A DNA stretch of 9,680 nucleotides from DUZB01 sp964407525 (GTDB lineage: Bacteria; Desulfobacterota; DSM-4660; Desulfatiglandales; Desulfatiglandaceae). How positions within the stretch are numbered: the stretch's first letter is position 1; each line of letters starts with the position of its first letter. The DNA is taken from positions 1-9,680 of the forward strand of contig CAYOWC010000189.1 in NCBI GenBank assembly GCA_964407525.1, written 5' to 3'. The notes under the pieces are model-generated. The model saw nothing but the letters and a program-made list of their open reading frames with translations, had not been told where the DNA came from and ran no database searches. Made by a program: the position numbers and the translations under genes. Positions 6,418-9,680 of this stretch are shown piece by piece.

Positions 6418-7362
6418 ATGAATGTCTTGATTACGGGTGGTTGTGGGTTTGCAGGCCTAAAACTGGCTCACAGGTTGTTGGAAAAAGGCCATTCGGTTTA
6501 CTTAATGGATATTAATTCAGAACCGTTGGAAAAACACCCCGAACTGAAGGAAGCCATATTTATTTCTGGGAATGTCATTTGTCAGGCACATATTATCAAT
6601 GCCATAAAAAAGTATAAGATTAAATGGCTTGTTCATTTGGCAGGCCGACTTTCCGTTCCTTCTGAAGAAGATCCATGGTCGACTTTTGAAGTGAATGCTC
6701 GCGGGACTTTTCATGCCCTTGAAGCTGCTCGTATATGCGAAGTAGAGAGGTTTGTATTTGCTTCTGCCATTGGAACCTATGGTTTACATCTTCCTGAAAT
6801 CATCGACGATGAAACCATTCAAAGACCCATTAGTATGTATGGGGTGACAAAGGTTTTTGGAGAGCAACTGGGCACGTTTTACCGCCGTCGCTTTGAGCTG
6901 GATTTTCGGTCAATTCGTTATTGTCAACTCATTGGTCCGGGTGTGAAGACTCCTGGAGTTGCGCAGTGTATTCCAATGATGATAGAAGCCGCTGCCAAAG
7001 GAGATCCTTTTGAGATGTGGATCGAAGAAGATTCCATAATGCCTGTACTCTATTGTAAGGATGGCATAGAAGCGACGAGTTGTTTGCTACATGCGCCTAA
7101 AGAAAATATTGCAACCATAAATTACAATTTGGGTGGAATGAAACCTCATTTCACAGTCAAAGAGCTCATTCATTCAATTCGAACCATAATTCCACACGCA
7201 AAAATAGATTTCAATCCTGATCCTCTGAAAGTTGAAATTGTAAAAACGATACCATGGAATATTGACGATTCCCGCCTTCAAGAAGAAACCGGGTATAAAC
7301 CCGTTTATGACTTAAATAGCGCACTAACGGACTTTATTCGTGAAGTTCAGACCGATAGATAA
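6418..7362 (+). CDS. Extended SDR: NAD-dependent epimerase/dehydratase family protein
   Basis: With the start at 6418 the protein has 314 residues, the normal length for extended short-chain dehydrogenases. I prefer this ATG over that at 6412 because GGAG at 6406-6409 is eight bases from it but only two from the earlier one. Residues 1-13 (MNVLITGGCGFAG) form the GxxGxxG nucleotide-binding loop, and D31 after beta-2 predicts NAD(H) rather than NADP(H). 'LVHLAG' (71-76) and the active-site 'MYGVTK' (140-145; Y141 and K145) are present. The usual active-site Ser/Thr position in 'FASAIGTYG' (114-122) appears to be Ala117, with a Ser one residue earlier. The family includes sugar-nucleotide epimerases and threonine dehydrogenases. 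The substrate is not evident, but its operon with an acyl-CoA ligase suggests oxidation or isomerisation of a hydroxyl or keto group on a small acid. The gene looks more AT-rich than the ligase gene. Confidence 0.88.
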   Translation: MNVLITGGCGFAGLKLAHRLLEKGHSVYLMDINSEPLEKHPELKEAIFISGNVICQAHIINAIKKYKIKWLVHLAGRLSVPSEEDPWSTFEVNARGTFHALEAARICEVERFVFASAIGTYGLHLPEIIDDETIQRPISMYGVTKVFGEQLGTFYRRRFELDFRSIRYCQLIGPGVKTPGVAQCIPMMIEAAAKGDPFEMWIEEDSIMPVLYCKDGIEATSCLLHAPKENIATINYNLGGMKPHFTVKELIHSIRTIIPHAKIDFNPDPLKVEIVKTIPWNIDDSRLQEETGYKPVYDLNSALTDFIREVQTDR

Positions 7363-7385
7363 TTGAAACAAGGGAATAGGACATT

Positions 7386-8987
7386 ATGCGACACGAAGGC
7401 CTAGCCTGCGAGCAAATAAATATGAGAAAATTATTAGAAAAGAGAGCCGAAACAGTTGGGAAAAACCCCTTTTTGTATTTTCGTGATCAGGTCATCGATT
7501 TTGCCACCCTGAATCGAAATGTGAATAAGGCCGCGAACGTCCTTGCCGAATTAGGCGTCAAGAAGGGCGACCATATTTGCTTGTTCCTTCCCAATTGCCC
7601 TGAATTTATATATTTGTGGTTCGGACTTGCTAAACTTGGAGGCGTAATGGTCCCTCTCAATGTCAGCCTTCGCGGAGAGGGGTTGGCATACATTATCAAT
7701 CATTGCGACGCGGAGAGGATCATTGTGAATGAGCGTCTTTACGATGCCTTTCAATTCGTTGAACAGGATCTCAAAGGGATTAAGCAAAGAGTCTGGCATA
7801 GCGAAGGGGACCCTCCGCCAGAAGATTTTCAATCGCTGAATGATCTCATGTCATCAGCGGACCAAAAGGTGCCGCCTGCAATCGATATCCATGACGGCGA
7901 TCCGCTCGGTATTATTTACACGTCAGGTACGACAGGTCCCCCAAAAGGGGCAGTGATAAGCCAGTTCAACTACGTCAACTCAGGCCGGGTCTGGGCTGAA
8001 GACATTATTGATTTCCGTGAAGATGATATTTTCTTCACTACCCTGCCTCTCTTCCACGCAAACGCGCAGATGTTCACGACCATGGGGGCGCTCTATTCAG
8101 GACGTCCTTTTGTGTTGAGGGAACGGTTTTCCGCGTCCAGGTTTTTCGATGAGATCCGCCAATATGGTGCCACCATTTTTAACTACATTGGCGGCATGCT
8201 TACCATGCTCATGAAACAGCCCGAAAGAGAAGACGACGCGCAGAACCCGGCGAGAGCAACATTTGGGGGGGCAGCTCCCCGTGAGATCTGGCAGGATTTT
8301 GAAAAACGATTCAATGTAACCATCGTAGAAGGTTTCGGTTTGACCGAAAGCGGGGGAGTGTGCCTCTGCAACCCGCCTTATGACATCACAGTGGGGTCGA
8401 TCGGAAAACCGATGTCATTTTGCGACGTTGCTATCTGGGATGGAAACAACCGGAAAGTTCCCACCGGTGAGTCCGGGGAGATCGTGATACGGCAGAAAAC
8501 ACCCTACTCCATGTTTTCAGGATACTACAAGCAACCCGATAAAACCGACGAAGCTTGGGAGGACGGCTGGTTCCATAGCGGCGACAGGGGGTATGAGGAC
8601 GAAAACGGCTATTTTTTCTTCATGGACAGAATTAAGGATTGTATCCGGCGCCGCGGCGAAAATATTTCGTCTTTTGAAATCGAAAAAATTGTCAATTCCC
8701 ATCCCAACGTGCTGGAGTCGGCCGCTGTAGCAGTGCCTTCGGAGCTTGGGGAAGATGAAGTGAAAATCTATGTTGTTCTGAAGCCATCCGAACAACTTGC
8801 CCCCGAAAAACTGATTGCATTCTGTGAGGAGCGTATGGCGTATTTCATGGTGCCGAGATATATAGAATTCATTACGGCTTTTCCCAAAACCGCCACCGAA
8901 CGGACTCAGAAATTCGAACTGAGGAAAATCGGGATCGGCAAGGCCTGGGACCGGGAAAAGGTTGGCTACAAACTGAAGAGAGTCTAA
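7386..8987 (+). CDS. ANL-superfamily acyl-CoA ligase (CaiC/crotonobetaine-CoA ligase-like)
   Basis: The 533-residue enzyme would activate a carboxylic acid with ATP and CoA through an acyl-adenylate. Core motifs are intact: A3 phosphate-binding loop YTSGTTGPPKG (178-188), A5 GFGLTE (316-321), A7 'WFHSGD' (395-400), and A8 hinge 'DRIKDCIRRRGENISSFEIE' (414-433). In A10 ('PKTATERTQKFELRK', 500-514) the usual Gly-Lys is Glu-Arg (R506) and the next Lys is K509. The overall text resembles carnitine/crotonobetaine-CoA ligases and related AMP-binding proteins, but the substrate cannot be fixed. No signal peptide or membrane segment is present; it is cytoplasmic. It begins 23 bases after the SDR gene, with AGGA at 7378-7381 as a close ribosome site. 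An ATG at 7422 is a less likely start. The VOC gene follows after 22 bases. Confidence 0.92.
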   Translation: MRHEGLACEQINMRKLLEKRAETVGKNPFLYFRDQVIDFATLNRNVNKAANVLAELGVKKGDHICLFLPNCPEFIYLWFGLAKLGGVMVPLNVSLRGEGLAYIINHCDAERIIVNERLYDAFQFVEQDLKGIKQRVWHSEGDPPPEDFQSLNDLMSSADQKVPPAIDIHDGDPLGIIYTSGTTGPPKGAVISQFNYVNSGRVWAEDIIDFREDDIFFTTLPLFHANAQMFTTMGALYSGRPFVLRERFSASRFFDEIRQYGATIFNYIGGMLTMLMKQPEREDDAQNPARATFGGAAPREIWQDFEKRFNVTIVEGFGLTESGGVCLCNPPYDITVGSIGKPMSFCDVAIWDGNNRKVPTGESGEIVIRQKTPYSMFSGYYKQPDKTDEAWEDGWFHSGDRGYEDENGYFFFMDRIKDCIRRRGENISSFEIEKIVNSHPNVLESAAVAVPSELGEDEVKIYVVLKPSEQLAPEKLIAFCEERMAYFMVPRYIEFITAFPKTATERTQKFELRKIGIGKAWDREKVGYKLKRV

Positions 8988-9009
8988 CGGGCGAACACGG
9001 GGGGATATT

Positions 9010-9420
9010 TTGGTAACAAAAGTTGAGCATATCGGCATAGTTGTGGACAAACTTGAAGACAGCATAAAAAAATACACTTCTCTCCTCGGCCTCGAAGTGG
9101 TGGAAATCGAAGAAATTGAAGTGGAAAACGTCCTCAACCGGGTAGCTTTCCTCCCGGTCGGTGAAACCAACATCGAGCTTGTTGAAACAACTGCAACGAC
9201 AGGTCTGGCAGCGGAGTTTTTAAAGGAAAAAGGCGAAGGAATCCATCATATCGCATTGGAAGTGGAAAATCTGGACATGATTTTTGAAAAACTCAAGGCC
9301 CAAGGGACTGAATTCATGTGGGACCGGATCATAGGCGGAGCCAGAGGATCCAGGGTGGCTTTTTTCAAGGCTGAAGAGTTTAACGGGGTGTACATCGAGC
9401 TTGTTGAGAAACATGGTTAG
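9010..9420 (+). CDS. VOC-fold protein, methylmalonyl-CoA epimerase-like
   Basis: The 136-residue protein has the length and two beta-alpha-beta-beta-beta modules of methylmalonyl-CoA epimerases: 'VEHIGIVVDKLEDSIKKYTSLLGLE' at the N-terminus and 'GIHHIALEVENLDMIFEKLKAQG' in the second half. Likely metal ligands by analogy with the known enzymes are H7, E56, H80 and E130. The family interconverts (R)- and (S)-methylmalonyl-CoA, but related VOC proteins act on other substrates, and no methylmalonyl-CoA mutase or carboxylase gene is in the window. The start is a TTG at 9010, supported by a GGGGGGA tract at 8999-9005 about five bases upstream and by the family's usual N-terminus. It is the third gene of the SDR-ligase-VOC operon. 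Together these suggest a CoA-thioester pathway acting on a branched or alpha-substituted acid. Confidence 0.87.
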   Translation: MVTKVEHIGIVVDKLEDSIKKYTSLLGLEVVEIEEIEVENVLNRVAFLPVGETNIELVETTATTGLAAEFLKEKGEGIHHIALEVENLDMIFEKLKAQGTEFMWDRIIGGARGSRVAFFKAEEFNGVYIELVEKHG

Positions 9421-9487
9421 GGCCGCGGAAAAAATGTTTTATCCCACTATGCATCCCTGCTTCACGTCGTCTTTGGACAATCTTCAG

Positions 9488-9517
9488 TTGAAAAGTCCTC
9501 GAAATAGAACGACTAAT
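9488..9517 (+). promoter_or_regulatory. Candidate promoter before the last gene
   Basis: TTGAAA (9488-9493) and ACTAAT (9512-9517) are 18 bases apart in the 224-base gap after the VOC gene, which otherwise shows no gene and no clear terminator. It could give the gene starting at 9645 its own transcript, although read-through from the operon is equally possible. Confidence 0.25.
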
Positions 9518-9644
9518 CCTGTGGCTTTTCGCTTTCAGATCATCCAAATTCAACGCAAATCAGAGCGCCTTCCGGGACGAACCTTTTTTTCCGTGGCCCT
9601 TAGCCCCTCGCAAATTTTAAAAATTCCCATGAAAGGAAAAACCT

Positions 9645-9680
9645 ATGGGTGAAATCCCGGTATTTTTTCTTCACGGCCTT
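9645..9680 (+). CDS. Start of a gene, possibly an alpha/beta hydrolase (partial)
   Basis: Twelve codons are visible before the window ends: MGEIPVFFLHGL. AGGA at 9634-9637 lies seven bases before the ATG. The hydrophobic strand followed by His-Gly is what the first strand and oxyanion loop of alpha/beta hydrolases look like ('VFFLHGxG'). If so, it could be an esterase or thioesterase linked to the acyl-CoA operon. The assignment rests on a handful of residues. Confidence 0.45.
   Translation, partial: MGEIPVFFLHGL

Noticed and set aside
8517..9173. A 218-codon open frame on the minus strand opposite the ligase and VOC genes
   Set aside because: It mirrors the codon pattern of the confident plus-strand genes and has no recognisable domain.
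9401..9652. An 83-codon plus-strand open frame overlapping the end of the VOC gene
   Set aside because: Composition is not protein-like, no ribosome site precedes it, and it overlaps both the VOC 3' end and the better-supported start at 9645.

Overview
The window looks like chromosomal DNA of a Gram-negative, environmentally versatile bacterium. A sulfate-reducing or syntrophic Desulfobacterota (former Deltaproteobacteria) is my best guess. This is inferred from the mix of families: an AAA-ATPase/PD-(D/E)XK protein, LuxR-type response regulators with PAS, a toxin of the 'APY'-ending RelE/ParE type, a CaiC-like acyl-CoA ligase and a methylmalonyl-CoA-epimerase-like VOC protein. No rRNA, tRNA or CRISPR was seen.

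Left part (1-3817) is accessory in character. A partial AAA-ATPase/nuclease-fold gene (minus strand) leaves the window at base 1. Upstream of it lies an orphan REC-PAS-LuxR response regulator on the same strand. A toxin-first, overlapping RelE/ParE-XRE toxin-antitoxin pair then runs on the plus strand. A roughly 120-130 bp non-coding repeat occurs twice here (1464-1592 and 3629-3746), both times just downstream of a LuxR-type response regulator gene. The first copy leads directly into the ATPase gene and supplies its ribosome binding site. The second has the same leader, including the binding-site-like end, but no ATPase gene follows.

Middle part (3818-6065) is a minus-strand two-gene operon with an 8-nt overlap. 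It encodes a soluble NarX/DegS-class histidine kinase (N-terminal helical RsbRD-like region, GAF, HisKA_3, HATPase) and its NarL/FixJ-type response regulator.

Right part (6418-9680) is a divergent plus-strand operon: an extended SDR (NAD-dependent epimerase/dehydratase), a CaiC-like acyl-CoA ligase and a VOC-fold epimerase, with gaps of 22-23 nt. After 224 bp a further gene begins whose first 12 codons suggest an alpha/beta hydrolase. The about 350-bp divergent region between the two operons holds inverted repeats and promoter-like sequences. I infer that the cytoplasmic kinase and regulator may control the acyl-CoA operon in response to an intracellular signal. The substrate of that operon cannot be read from the sequence.
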